Positions 1-6,200 are shown, counted from the first letter of the stretch. The stretch: 7,706 bases of DNA from an uncultured Oscillospiraceae bacterium (GCA_900555435.1 USLH01000109.1:1-7706), one strand, 5' to 3'. Made by a program: numbers and translations. The notes: generated from the letters alone by a model not told the origin.

Positions 1-211
1 CGCCGATCAGCGCGATGGGACGGTTGCCCGCCATCTGCAGCCGCTTCATCAGGCAAAGTGCCATGAAATGACCCACATGGAGGCTGTCGGCAGTGGGATC
101 AAAGCCGATGTAGAAGGTCGCCTTGCCCTCATTGATGAGCTTGCTCACCAGCTCTTCATCGGTGACCTGGGCAATCAGTCCCCGGCGTTTCAGTTCTTCG
201 TAAGTGGTCAT
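1..211 (-). CDS. tyrS: Tyrosyl-tRNA synthetase, N-terminal part (cut by window edge)
   Basis: TyrS attaches tyrosine to tRNA-Tyr in the cytoplasm, using ATP. Only the first 70 residues are in the window; the gene runs off the left edge. Visible in the translation are the start MTTYEELKRRGLIAQVTDEE, the segment FYIGFDPTADSLHVGH, and the class I synthetase HIGH-type signature as HVGH at residues 45-48, followed by a Rossmann-fold start (GNRPIALIG). This order and spacing are typical of bacterial TyrS. The ATG at 209-211 is preceded by an AGGAAGG ribosome binding site at 217-223. A complete T-box leader with a Tyr specifier lies upstream, which independently supports the identity. Nothing in the visible part is damaged. 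Whether the full protein is TyrS1- or TyrS2-like cannot be judged from this fragment. Confidence 0.96.
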   Translation of the reverse strand, partial: MTTYEELKRRGLIAQVTDEELVSKLINEGKATFYIGFDPTADSLHVGHFMALCLMKRLQMAGNRPIALIG

Positions 212-270
212 AAAAACCTTCCTTTCTTCCGGGGTGAAATTCCCCGATGTCTCTCTTTTCCGGGCGAGGG

Positions 271-306
271 AAATAAAAAATCCCCTGCCCGCATTGCGGA
301 CAGAGG
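271..306 (-). terminator. Attenuator terminator of the tyrS T-box
   Basis: On the minus strand CCTCTGTCCGC (306-296) pairs over all 11 positions (two G-U wobbles) with GCGGGCAGGGG (292-282) around the loop AAT. It is followed by the T-rich run ATTTTTTATTT (281-271). This is a standard intrinsic terminator. It lies 60 nt before the tyrS start and shares its 5' arm with the antiterminator. Confidence 0.93.
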
Positions 307-340
307 ACGATTCAGCAAACCTGAAACGTGTTACCACCTC
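303..340 (-). promoter_or_regulatory. T-box antiterminator with 7-nt bulge
   Basis: On the minus strand GAGG (340-337) pairs with CCUC (306-303). The 7-nt bulge UGGUAAC (336-330) matches the family's UGGNACC bulge except for one C-to-A change. The helix then continues with ACGUUUCAG against CUGAAUCGU (one U-U mismatch) around the loop GUUUG. The 3' strand CCUC is also the first part of the terminator stem, so the two structures exclude each other, as T-box control requires. Confidence 0.9.
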
Positions 341-560
341 AATTTACCGTTTCCTCGCAGAAGCGGCCTCGTCGAGTACACGGAAAAGCTCCGGATACTC
401 CCATGCGGTAACGGGCATTCCCGGCGTTCCCTACTGCTTTCGGTTCAGGAGCGCAACTCCGAGAGGTATTCGGCCTTTCCCTTCCACGTCCTTGCACCGA
501 CCGGACGCTCTCTGAAGCCGGTAAAAAGCGTACTCTTTCTCATCTCAGCTGTTGCCTATA

Positions 561-589
561 ACTTTAGCATATTCTTTTTCGTTTGTCAA
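561..589 (-). promoter_or_regulatory. tyrS promoter
   Basis: Minus strand: -35 TTGACA (589-584, perfect consensus), 17-nt spacer, -10 TAAAGT (566-561) with an extended TGC just before it. Transcription would start near 556-553, directly in front of the T-box stem I. The -35 box overlaps the last codon and stop of the small cysteine-rich frame upstream. Confidence 0.88.
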
Positions 590-786
590 GGAGTTTTTGA
601 AAAGTCCTTCCGCTCCTTAAAATCCGGACAGGCGGAGGCATCCGGGTCAATGCGGTTCCCTTCCCCTACCCGAAGCTGCCGGCTGAAATGCGGCCCTTTT
701 CTCCGGCAAAACCAGCAGTGGGGACGGCGGTAAACCGTATCCCGCCGATCGTCAAAGCAGTAAACGCAGTCCCTGCACCGATCCAT
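586..786 (-). CDS. Small cysteine-rich protein of unknown function
   Basis: A 66-residue frame whose ATG (786-784) follows the uppP stop codon with no base between, so translation would be coupled to uppP; no separate ribosome binding site is visible. The protein has six cysteines: C4, C7 and C10 (CxxCxxC), C24 and C27 (HCWFC), and C53 in a CPDF motif near the end. This spacing suggests a small zinc-ribbon-like or other metal-binding fold, an inference from the cysteine pattern only. It has no signal peptide or membrane segment and is rich in Arg/Lys and Asp. I do not recognise the family. Its end overlaps the -35 box of the tyrS promoter, and no terminator is seen after it, so uppP transcripts may run into the tyrS leader. 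It could be a chance frame, but the clustered CxxC pairs argue for a real gene. Confidence 0.6.
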   Translation of the reverse strand: MDRCRDCVYCFDDRRDTVYRRPHCWFCRRKGPHFSRQLRVGEGNRIDPDASACPDFKERKDFSKTP

Positions 787-1629
787 TTACTTTACCAGCA
801 TTTTCGGGACAAAGTAGAGGAGTACGATCACGCCCAGCACGATCCGGTACCAGCCGAAGGCTTTGAAGTCGTGCTTGCGGATGAAGTTCATCAGGAATCG
901 GATGACGAAAATCGACACGAGGAATGCCACTGCCATGCCAAGCAGCAGGATCCCGTATTCGCCTGCCGTAAAGTCAAAGCCGAATTTGGCCATTTTCAGC
1001 GCGCTCATGCCCACCATGGCAGGTACAGCTAAGAAAAAGGTGAACTCCGCAGCCGCCACACGGGAAACGCCGATCAGCAGCGCTCCGATGATGGTTGCGC
1101 CAGAGCGGGAGGTCCCGGGGATGATGGACAGGATCTGGAAGACGCCGATCAGAAACGCCGTTTTGAAATCGATGTCTGCCAGCTTCTGGATCCGGGGCGT
1201 ACGGTGGGCATTCCAGTTTTCAATCAGGATAAAGGCGACGCCGTAAACGATCAGAGCCGCTGCGATCACAATGGGCGTATGTAGGTGCGCTTCCACAAAA
1301 TTGTCAAAGAGAATGGTAACGATAGCGCCGGGAATGCAGGCCACGACCACCTTCAGCCAGAGCACGATGGTGTTCATTTTCACCACGGGTTTCGACTTAT
1401 CCTTGAACTGAAACGGAAACATTTTGTGCCAGAACAGCACAATGACCGCTAAGATTGCGCCGAATTGGATCACAAAGAAGAAAACTTCCTTGAATTCCTT
1501 GCTCATGTTCAGATGGATGAATTCATCGACCAGCAGCATATGTCCCGTGCTGCTGATGGGGAGCCATTCGGTGATCCCCTCTACAATCCCTAAAAAAATG
1601 ACTTTCAGAATTTTCAAAAAGCCTGTCAT
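787..1629 (-). CDS. uppP: Undecaprenyl-diphosphate phosphatase
   Basis: UppP (BacA family) is an integral membrane enzyme that removes one phosphate from undecaprenyl diphosphate. This regenerates the lipid carrier for peptidoglycan and other wall polymers and gives some bacitracin tolerance. The 280-aa product has the usual length. The first family motif is complete: E17 and E21 (ExxxE) in GIVEGITEWLPISSTGH, with the catalytic-type H30. The second motif PGTSRSGATI is at residues 171-180 with R175. Several hydrophobic segments span the rest. I chose the ATG at 1629 because GGAGG lies 7 nt before it; a TTG 18 nt further upstream (1647) would place that ribosome binding site inside the gene. 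The gene has its own promoter, and the small cysteine-rich frame follows directly. No damage is seen. Confidence 0.97.
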   Translation of the reverse strand: MTGFLKILKVIFLGIVEGITEWLPISSTGHMLLVDEFIHLNMSKEFKEVFFFVIQFGAILAVIVLFWHKMFPFQFKDKSKPVVKMNTIVLWLKVVVACIPGAIVTILFDNFVEAHLHTPIVIAAALIVYGVAFILIENWNAHRTPRIQKLADIDFKTAFLIGVFQILSIIPGTSRSGATIIGALLIGVSRVAAAEFTFFLAVPAMVGMSALKMAKFGFDFTAGEYGILLLGMAVAFLVSIFVIRFLMNFIRKHDFKAFGWYRIVLGVIVLLYFVPKMLVK

Positions 1630-1662
1630 GTCTGATCCTCCGCTCAATGTTTTCTGGTTTTG

Positions 1663-1691
1663 AGTATAGCACAGGATCCGGATGCCGTCAA
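1663..1691 (-). promoter_or_regulatory. uppP promoter
   Basis: Minus strand: -35 TTGACG (1691-1686), 17-nt spacer, -10 TATACT (1668-1663) preceded by TGC (extended -10). Transcription would start near 1656, giving a short leader of about 27 nt to the ATG at 1629. The -35 box begins two bases after the T-run of the preceding operon's terminator. Confidence 0.87.
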
Positions 1692-1693
1692 CG

Positions 1694-1736
1694 AAAAAAG
1701 CGGTGACTTATGAAAGATTTCACTTTCCCTTACCGC
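1694..1736 (-). terminator. Probable terminator of the DUF1538/PII operon
   Basis: Minus strand: GCGGT (1736-1732) pairs with ACCGC (1704-1700), and an inner GAAAG/CTTTC stem closes the loop TGAAAT. Unpaired bases lie between the two stems. The outer stem is followed by TTTTTT (1699-1694). The hairpin begins inside the last codons of the PII-like gene, so stop codon and terminator overlap. The stem is interrupted, so it may be only moderately strong. Confidence 0.65.
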
Positions 1737-2404
1737 ATCCCTACGGCTTCGTCCACCGGGATCGAAAGCAGCACGCCCTGAGCCGGCGTCTGGGGGCCTG
1801 CAGCTTTGCTGATTGCCTGCATAACGGCACTCCGGAGCTCCCGGGTGACCACAATGGCTACAATCTCCCGTTCCGGGTGGATGGAGATCCCGAAAAACCG
1901 GGCGGTATCATCTCCGCTGACGTCCCGGGCGTGTAAAACCGTGCCGCCTCGGGCACCTACCGGTCGGGCCGCTTCCATCACATCGTCGGCGTGCCCTTGC
2001 TCCACCGTTACCAAAATCAGGTCTTTCTGAATTGCAGGTTCCACAGTCGGTGCCTCCTCTTTTTCTTTTTGTTCTTCAAATCTTGCCTGAACCGCTCCCG
2101 GCACAGCGCCGATACTGGACAGCGGTACGGTGAAAGCGATGCCGTTTCCCGGGCCTAAGATCTGCATCCGATCTGCCAGCACCTTTAAAAGCTCCGGCAC
2201 TTCCCCATCCGGGACCAACGTCAGCACGACGGCTTTTTCCGTTCGCCCCAGCCCCAAAAGATCCAAAACCTCCGAGCTGGCAGTGCCGTGCCCTAAGCAA
2301 ATGGTCTGCATAAGGGTGCGCTGTTCTCTGCAGATGGAAACGATCCGTTCTCCCTTGCCCCGATCCACGATGGCGACCAGTAGCTTCATGATATGCTTTT
2401 TCAT
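1730..2404 (-). CDS. Tandem PII-like (P-II family) signalling protein
   Basis: A 224-aa cytosolic protein made of two PII-like ferredoxin-fold halves, about residues 6-100 and 128-222, joined by a charged linker (about 105-127, rich in Glu and Lys). The second half carries the more typical sequence: GARGGTVLHARDV at 150-162, then FFGISIHPEREIVAIVV at 170-186. The first half has the parallel pattern ICLGHGTASSEVLDLLGLG and EKAVVLTLV. PII proteins normally form trimers that bind adenine nucleotides or other small effectors and dock on a partner; effector and partner here are inferred, not seen. The uridylylation-site motif of GlnB/GlnK is absent, so it is not a classical nitrogen PII. The ATG at 2404 follows AAGGAG with 7-nt spacing. 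That binding site overlaps the stop of the membrane protein gene, with 11 nt between the genes, so translation is probably coupled. The partner is most likely the upstream DUF1538 protein. Confidence 0.88.
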   Translation of the reverse strand: MKKHIMKLLVAIVDRGKGERIVSICREQRTLMQTICLGHGTASSEVLDLLGLGRTEKAVVLTLVPDGEVPELLKVLADRMQILGPGNGIAFTVPLSSIGAVPGAVQARFEEQKEKEEAPTVEPAIQKDLILVTVEQGHADDVMEAARPVGARGGTVLHARDVSGDDTARFFGISIHPEREIVAIVVTRELRSAVMQAISKAAGPQTPAQGVLLSIPVDEAVGMR

Positions 2405-2415
2405 GGGCAGTCTCC

Positions 2416-3909
2416 TTAAAAATCGATGATCTCCAGAGTGACCTCCGGCTTGGCAGGTGCTGCTGCCGCCTTTCTCTTATAGATCAGCCCCATCAGCTGA
2501 ATGGTGATCAGCGGGGTCATGGCTACCATTGCCACGATCCCGAAGGCGTCGGTCAGGATGTTCCCACCCAGACTCTCGCAGGCCCCCATGGCAAAGGGCA
2601 GCAGAAACGTTGCGGTCATCGGTCCGCTGGCCACGCCACCGGAGTCAAAGGCAATACCCGTAAAGATCTTGGGCGTAACAAAGGTCAGTCCAATGGCAAT
2701 GGCATACCCGGGGATCAGCAGCCAGAAAATGGACAGCCCCGTCAAGATCCGCACCATGGCAAGCCCGATGGATACGGCCACGCCGGTGGAAAGACAGCGC
2801 TTCATCGCCTTCTGGGAGATCGCACCGTCGGAGATCTCCTCCACCTGCTTATTGAGCACATGGACCGCCGGCTCCGCCGCCACGATAAAGTATCCGATGA
2901 CCATTCCCAGCGGGATCAGCAGCCATTTATGCACACTGGCCAGCTGTTCGCCGATGTATTGACCTGCCGGCATGAATCCCACGTTTACGCCGGTCAGAAA
3001 CAGCACCAATCCCACAAAAGTATACCCGGCGCCCACGCCGATCCGAATCCCCTGCCGCTTCCGGAACCGTCTCGTGATCAGCTGGAAGATCAGAACGCAC
3101 ACAAGGATCGGTGCCAGAGCAATGGCGACTTCTTTCAGGTAAGTGGGGAAGCCCGCCCCGAATGCCTTCGCCAGATCAGCCGTCGTCTGAATATCCGGGG
3201 AAATCGTCTTTTCGTACCCGGTAGAAGTGGGATTATAGAAGATCCCCAGCAGTAGCACCGCAAGGATCGGCCCGATGCTGCAAAGCGCTACCAATCCGAA
3301 GCTGTCTTCCCTTGATCCGTCATCGCCCCGGATGGATGCCATACCGAAGCCCAGCGCCATAATAAACGGCACCGTGATCGGCCCAGTAGTCACCCCGCCG
3401 GAATCAAACGCCACCGCAATAAAATCCCTGGGTGCAAAAAAAGCCAGTACAAACACCAGAAGATAAAAGACCACCAGCATCCGGGAAAGCGGGATCTGGA
3501 ACACCGTTCGTAGAATGGCGACCATCAGGAAAAAACCAACACCGGCTGCCACTGTCAAAATCAGCGCCAGATTCGGGATCGCCGGGACCTGCCCCGCCAA
3601 AACCGAAAGATCAGGCTCCGCAATGGTCACCACGGTTCCGATAAAAAATCCCACCGGAAGCATCAGCGACAGCTTCCGGGACTTGGTGATCTCCGCACCG
3701 ATCCCGTCGCCGATGGGCATCATGGCCATGTCCGTTCCCAGCGAGAAAAACCCCATTCCCACAATGAGCAAACACGCACCTGTCAGGAACATCATCATTG
3801 TCCCCGCCGGCAGCGGTGTGACCGTAATGCTCAATAGGATCACGATCAGAGTGATGGGAAGCACCGAGGTCAGCGCTTCGACAATTTTTGCTTTCAGTGT
3901 TTGATTCAT
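2416..3909 (-). CDS. Double DUF1538 integral membrane protein, putative ion transporter
   Basis: A 497-aa polytopic membrane protein with a clear internal duplication. Matching blocks in the two halves are AEPDLSVLAGQV (97-108) with AEPAVHVLNKQV (345-356), FDSGGVTTGPIT (168-179) with FDSGGVASGPMT (421-432), and EDSFGLVALCSIGP (201-214) with TDAFGIVAMVAMTP (453-466). A hydrophilic stretch (about 226-258) and a basic segment (279-289) separate the halves. This is the DUF1538 family. From memory, a separate pair of DUF1538 proteins (UmpA/UmpB of Halomonas) was reported as a two-part Na+/H+ antiporter; here both halves are in one chain. A cation transport role is therefore plausible but not shown. 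The ATG at 3909 follows a GAGGTG ribosome binding site. It is the first gene of an operon with the PII-like gene. The conserved Glu-Pro and Asp-Ser-Gly-Gly motifs are candidates for the transport site. Confidence 0.9.
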   Translation of the reverse strand: MNQTLKAKIVEALTSVLPITLIVILLSITVTPLPAGTMMMFLTGACLLIVGMGFFSLGTDMAMMPIGDGIGAEITKSRKLSLMLPVGFFIGTVVTIAEPDLSVLAGQVPAIPNLALILTVAAGVGFFLMVAILRTVFQIPLSRMLVVFYLLVFVLAFFAPRDFIAVAFDSGGVTTGPITVPFIMALGFGMASIRGDDGSREDSFGLVALCSIGPILAVLLLGIFYNPTSTGYEKTISPDIQTTADLAKAFGAGFPTYLKEVAIALAPILVCVLIFQLITRRFRKRQGIRIGVGAGYTFVGLVLFLTGVNVGFMPAGQYIGEQLASVHKWLLIPLGMVIGYFIVAAEPAVHVLNKQVEEISDGAISQKAMKRCLSTGVAVSIGLAMVRILTGLSIFWLLIPGYAIAIGLTFVTPKIFTGIAFDSGGVASGPMTATFLLPFAMGACESLGGNILTDAFGIVAMVAMTPLITIQLMGLIYKRKAAAAPAKPEVTLEIIDF

Positions 3910-3961
3910 CGGTCCACCTCTTTCCTTATGCTGTCCGGGGAAAAACGCCCCATATGTTTTA

Positions 3962-3967
3962 ATTATA
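3962..3967 (-). promoter_or_regulatory. DUF1538/PII operon promoter (extended -10)
   Basis: Minus strand: perfect -10 TATAAT (3967-3962) preceded by TTTGC, giving an extended -10 (TGC). No good -35 hexamer is seen 16-18 nt upstream, as often happens when the -10 is extended. Transcription would start near 3955, about 45 nt before the ATG. Confidence 0.75.
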
Positions 3968-4040
3968 GCAAAAGAGGAAGAAAAACACTAGCTTTTTGGA
4001 AGAGTTTTACAGATATTTCACATTTTATAAGTGTCGATTT

Positions 4041-4069
4041 ACTTAAAGCATTCATCCAAAACAAGTCAA
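4041..4069 (-). promoter_or_regulatory. Weak candidate upstream promoter for the DUF1538/PII operon
   Basis: Minus strand TTGACT (4069-4064), 17-nt spacer, TTAAGT (4046-4041). The -10 matches only four of six consensus bases and the region is AT-rich, so a chance match is possible. It lies just past the flotillin terminator and would give a leader of about 125 nt. Confidence 0.3.
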
Positions 4070-4079
4070 ATCTTGCGAT

Positions 4080-4123
4080 AAAAGAAAAAGCGGCGAAGGA
4101 AATTTCTCATCCTTCGTCGCTTT
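4080..4123 (-). terminator. Terminator of the flotillin gene
   Basis: Minus strand: AAAGCG and CGAAGGA (4123-4110) pair with TCCTTCG and CGCTTT (4100-4087), with one A-C mismatch between the two blocks and the loop TGAGAAATT. The stem runs into TTTTTCTTTTA. This is a strong intrinsic terminator 13 nt after the flotillin stop codon. Confidence 0.93.
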
Positions 4124-4136
4124 GATTTCCCTGAAA

Positions 4137-5552
4137 TTACTTCTCTTCCGAAGAAGCGCCACCGGCTTTCGCCGCAAAGTTCTTCATCATCTGAGCAATA
4201 TCCACACCGGTCAGATCCTTCAGCACGGTAAAGCCGTTGGAGGCCACATCGGATACCGTTTTCGCCACTTTAGAAGCTCCCTCGGAACCGCCGTTGTCGA
4301 TGACCGTGATGTGGTCGATCTGCTCCATGGGCTTGGAAACTGCACCCATGATCTCCGGCAGCTGCTGGATGACCATTTCCACCACAGCGGCTTCGCCGTA
4401 TTTCTTCATAGCTTCTGCCAAACGATCCTTCGCCTCTGCGTCGGCGATGCCCTTGGCCTTGGTAGCTTCCGCTTCCGCTTCGCCCCGGGCCCGGATGGCG
4501 TCTGCTTCCGCCTGTGCTTCCACACGGCGGGCTTCCGCCTTCGCCAAGGCTTCCAGCTTCATTGCTTCAGCTCTTGCTTCGGCTTCCTTGATGGCTTTGA
4601 CCCGGTTTGCCTCGGCTTCCACCTCGGTTTTATACTTTTCGGCGTCGGCAGGCTTTTTCACGCTTGCAACCAGCTGCTCTTCCACAACAATGGCTTCCTT
4701 CTGGGCAAGCTCTGCCTGACGGGCGGCGACGGTCTTATTGTTCTCGATCTCCTGCAGCTTGTAAGCCACGTCAGCGTCCGCCTTGGCCTTATCCTGCTCG
4801 GCACGGTACTGCTCGGTGCGGATGGTCTTGTCACGCTGGCTCTGGGCGATCTCTGCCTGAGCGCTGAGTTTTGCTTTCTCGCCTTCCCGGATGGCCTCGG
4901 CGGTCTTCACTTCGGTGTCCCGTTTCCGCTCGGCGGAAGCAATGTCGGCGTCGGCCTTGGACTGAGCAATCTGCGGGATGGCGCGGTTTTCCAGATAACC
5001 GCCCTGGGTGGCGATCTTCAGTACGGTATAGGACATCAGCCGCAGGCCCATGGCCTTCAGCTCGCTGGTGATGCTGTCTTCGATGGAGTTCTCGAAGGCC
5101 ACCCGGTCTTCGTTGATCTGCTCGACCGTCAGTGTGGACACGATCCCTCTCAGCTTACCTTCCAAGATCTGTTCCACAACATTGCGGATGTTCTGGGTAG
5201 TGCGTTCCGTGTTTCCGTTGCAGAACTGCTCTACAGCCAGCAGGATCATATCGGGCTTGTTATCGACTTTAACAACAGCGGTGCCGGCAATGTCAACAAA
5301 GATGCCCTGCTTGGAAGGCGCTTCGGTAATGTCGGTGGTCATGGAAACGGACTCCAGCGAAATGGAGCAGGACGTTTCCAGAAAAGGCACCTGCACGCCG
5401 CCCCGGCCGACAAGAACTCGTTTTTTCAGACCCGTGATGACCATGGCCTTATCTGCAGGCACACGCTTCCAGCACAGCAGAACCAGGATCAGCAAAACCA
5501 ACACAACGATGCCGATAGTGATCCAAAGTCCGGTGCTTTCAAAAATAGGCAT
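4137..5552 (-). CDS. floT: Flotillin (SPFH/band 7 family)
   Basis: A 471-aa flotillin, slightly shorter than FloT/YuaG of Bacillus subtilis (about 509 aa). Flotillins are membrane-anchored scaffold proteins that form large oligomers, affect membrane fluidity and cluster signalling and transport proteins. One N-terminal membrane segment (9-27, GLWITIGIVVLVLLILVLL) is followed by the SPFH domain (about 30-200). Next comes a long Ala/Glu/Lys-rich coiled-coil region with many EA pairs (about 195-385), then a C-terminal oligomerisation segment (386-471) containing IQQLPEIMGAVSKPMEQIDHITVID. The ATG at 5552 has AAGGAGG with 7-nt spacing. No NfeD-like partner gene, which often precedes floT, is present in this window. 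No promoter is obvious directly upstream; transcription probably comes from 6245-6272 through the pseudogene. A strong terminator follows. Confidence 0.95.
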   Translation of the reverse strand: MPIFESTGLWITIGIVVLVLLILVLLCWKRVPADKAMVITGLKKRVLVGRGGVQVPFLETSCSISLESVSMTTDITEAPSKQGIFVDIAGTAVVKVDNKPDMILLAVEQFCNGNTERTTQNIRNVVEQILEGKLRGIVSTLTVEQINEDRVAFENSIEDSITSELKAMGLRLMSYTVLKIATQGGYLENRAIPQIAQSKADADIASAERKRDTEVKTAEAIREGEKAKLSAQAEIAQSQRDKTIRTEQYRAEQDKAKADADVAYKLQEIENNKTVAARQAELAQKEAIVVEEQLVASVKKPADAEKYKTEVEAEANRVKAIKEAEARAEAMKLEALAKAEARRVEAQAEADAIRARGEAEAEATKAKGIADAEAKDRLAEAMKKYGEAAVVEMVIQQLPEIMGAVSKPMEQIDHITVIDNGGSEGASKVAKTVSDVASNGFTVLKDLTGVDIAQMMKNFAAKAGGASSEEK

Positions 5553-5571
5553 AATATTTCCTCCTTTTCAT

Positions 5572-5583
5572 GGGCTTTTGCCC
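5572..5583 (-). other. Small stem-loop before the flotillin ribosome binding site
   Basis: Minus strand GGGC-AAAA-GCCC, a 4-bp stem, begins right after the pseudogene stop codon and ends 8 nt before AAGGAGG. It lacks a T-run, so it is not a terminator. It could mark an mRNA end or keep the ribosome binding site open; its role is unknown. Confidence 0.4.
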
Positions 5584-6183
5584 TTAAAATAACGTTTTTT
5601 CCAGAGTTTTGGCATTTTCCGTGAACACCTTTGCCGGACGCTGACCTGCGTTTACGACTTCGTAGTTCCACGTTCCCGTATCCCCTGTTTCTTCCACTGC
5701 GTTTAAGATCTGCACCATCTCTTTGATGTCCCGCCCCATACAGGTTCGGGGAAGGTTCTCGATGGCCAGTCGCATCCCGCATGCTGCCGCCGCTTTTTGC
5801 AGCGTCCGAAGACTTTCGATGGCATGCCGAGCCGCTCCTCCCTCTCTGCATTCGAATAAGGCTCGGCGCTGGGATGAACCGCGGCAATGCCGCTGCCTGC
5901 AGGATCTTCATCTGTGTTCGGATAAAATTTCCCTGCTTGGAAACATCCCGATCTGCCGGATTGATTTCCTCAAAAGGAAAAAACGGCAGATGAACAGATC
6001 GGATTTTCACCCGATGTTTTTCCGCAGCCTTTTTGAGATCCGAAAGCCGATCCAGAACGGCGCCGATCTCTCTGCGCTGCTGGCTGTAAGCTCCATGTAC
6101 CGGATCTCTGACGCCTCAAATTCCGCCATGCGGGCTTCGGAAAAGTTCTTCGCATGAACGGAAACCGATACCGGTCATTTCAT
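5584..6183 (-). pseudogene. Decayed sugar phosphate isomerase/epimerase (xylose isomerase-like TIM barrel)
   Basis: Joining three frames recovers a recognisable AP endonuclease 2/sugar isomerase-type protein. The ATG at 6183 has a purine-rich AAAGGGG upstream, but codon 3 is TGA. The frame then reads VSVHAKNFSEARMAEFEASE up to about 6070. There it shifts by one base to EIGAVLDRLSDLKKAAEKH, continuing through SVHLPFFPFEEINP. A second shift near 5892 leads to AVHPSAEPYSNAEREERLG. A third near 5823 leads to IESLRTLQKAAAACGMRLAI, then ENLPRTCMGRDIKEM. Each shift is explained by loss of one base. Near 5690 the text jumps from the ENLP region (QILNA) to a C-terminal EETGDTGTWNYEV segment. The metal-site middle part (typically about 80-90 residues with the NH and H-x-D type motifs) is missing. 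The remnant is about 200 codons; relatives have about 270-290. It cannot make a working enzyme. The original substrate is unknown. Confidence 0.88.
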
Positions 6184-6200
6184 ACACTGACCCCTTTCTG

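Larger units (their letters stand above)
271..555 (-). promoter_or_regulatory. T-box riboswitch leader of tyrS (Tyr specifier UAC)
   Basis: A T-box leader senses uncharged tRNA: the specifier codon pairs with the anticodon, the bulge pairs with the free CCA end, and readthrough into the synthetase gene follows. Reading the minus strand, the conserved S-turn motif AGUA lies at 534-531. A lower stem GCUUUUU/GGAAAGGC and a distal stem CGUCC (507-503)/GGACG (491-487) follow, the distal loop carrying GGUGCAAG. Stem I then returns as GAA directly followed by UAC (468-466), which is the expected geometry for a tyrosine specifier. The T-box element GAGGTGGTAACACG is at 340-327. Antiterminator and terminator are listed separately. 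A further small hairpin (CGGGG/CCCCG, 246-242 with 234-230) lies between the terminator and the tyrS ribosome binding site. The folding is by eye and the stem II/III region was not resolved. Confidence 0.93.

Noticed and set aside
68..733. A 221-codon plus-strand frame across the tyrS leader
   Set aside because: It lies antisense to tyrS and the T-box structures, has no ribosome binding site and has no recognisable domain.
1630..1647. TTG start extending UppP by six residues
   Set aside because: The extension encodes the GGAGG ribosome binding site of the ATG at 1629, which gives a start matching the family.
4122..5624. A 500-codon open frame on the plus strand covering the whole flotillin gene
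   Set aside because: It is the antisense shadow of the Ala/Glu-rich flotillin. Its translation is a low-complexity Leu/Phe/Gly/His mix with no domain, and it crosses the flotillin ribosome binding site and terminator.
5584..5775. A separate 63-aa gene starting MRLAIENLP
   Set aside because: It is the C-terminal fragment of the pseudogene, with no ribosome binding site and an internal deletion joint.
5489..6010. A 173-codon minus-strand frame upstream of and overlapping the flotillin start
   Set aside because: Only its first part (SVHLPFFPFEEINP) is meaningful. It is the middle piece of the broken TIM-barrel gene, after which it reads out of frame into floT.
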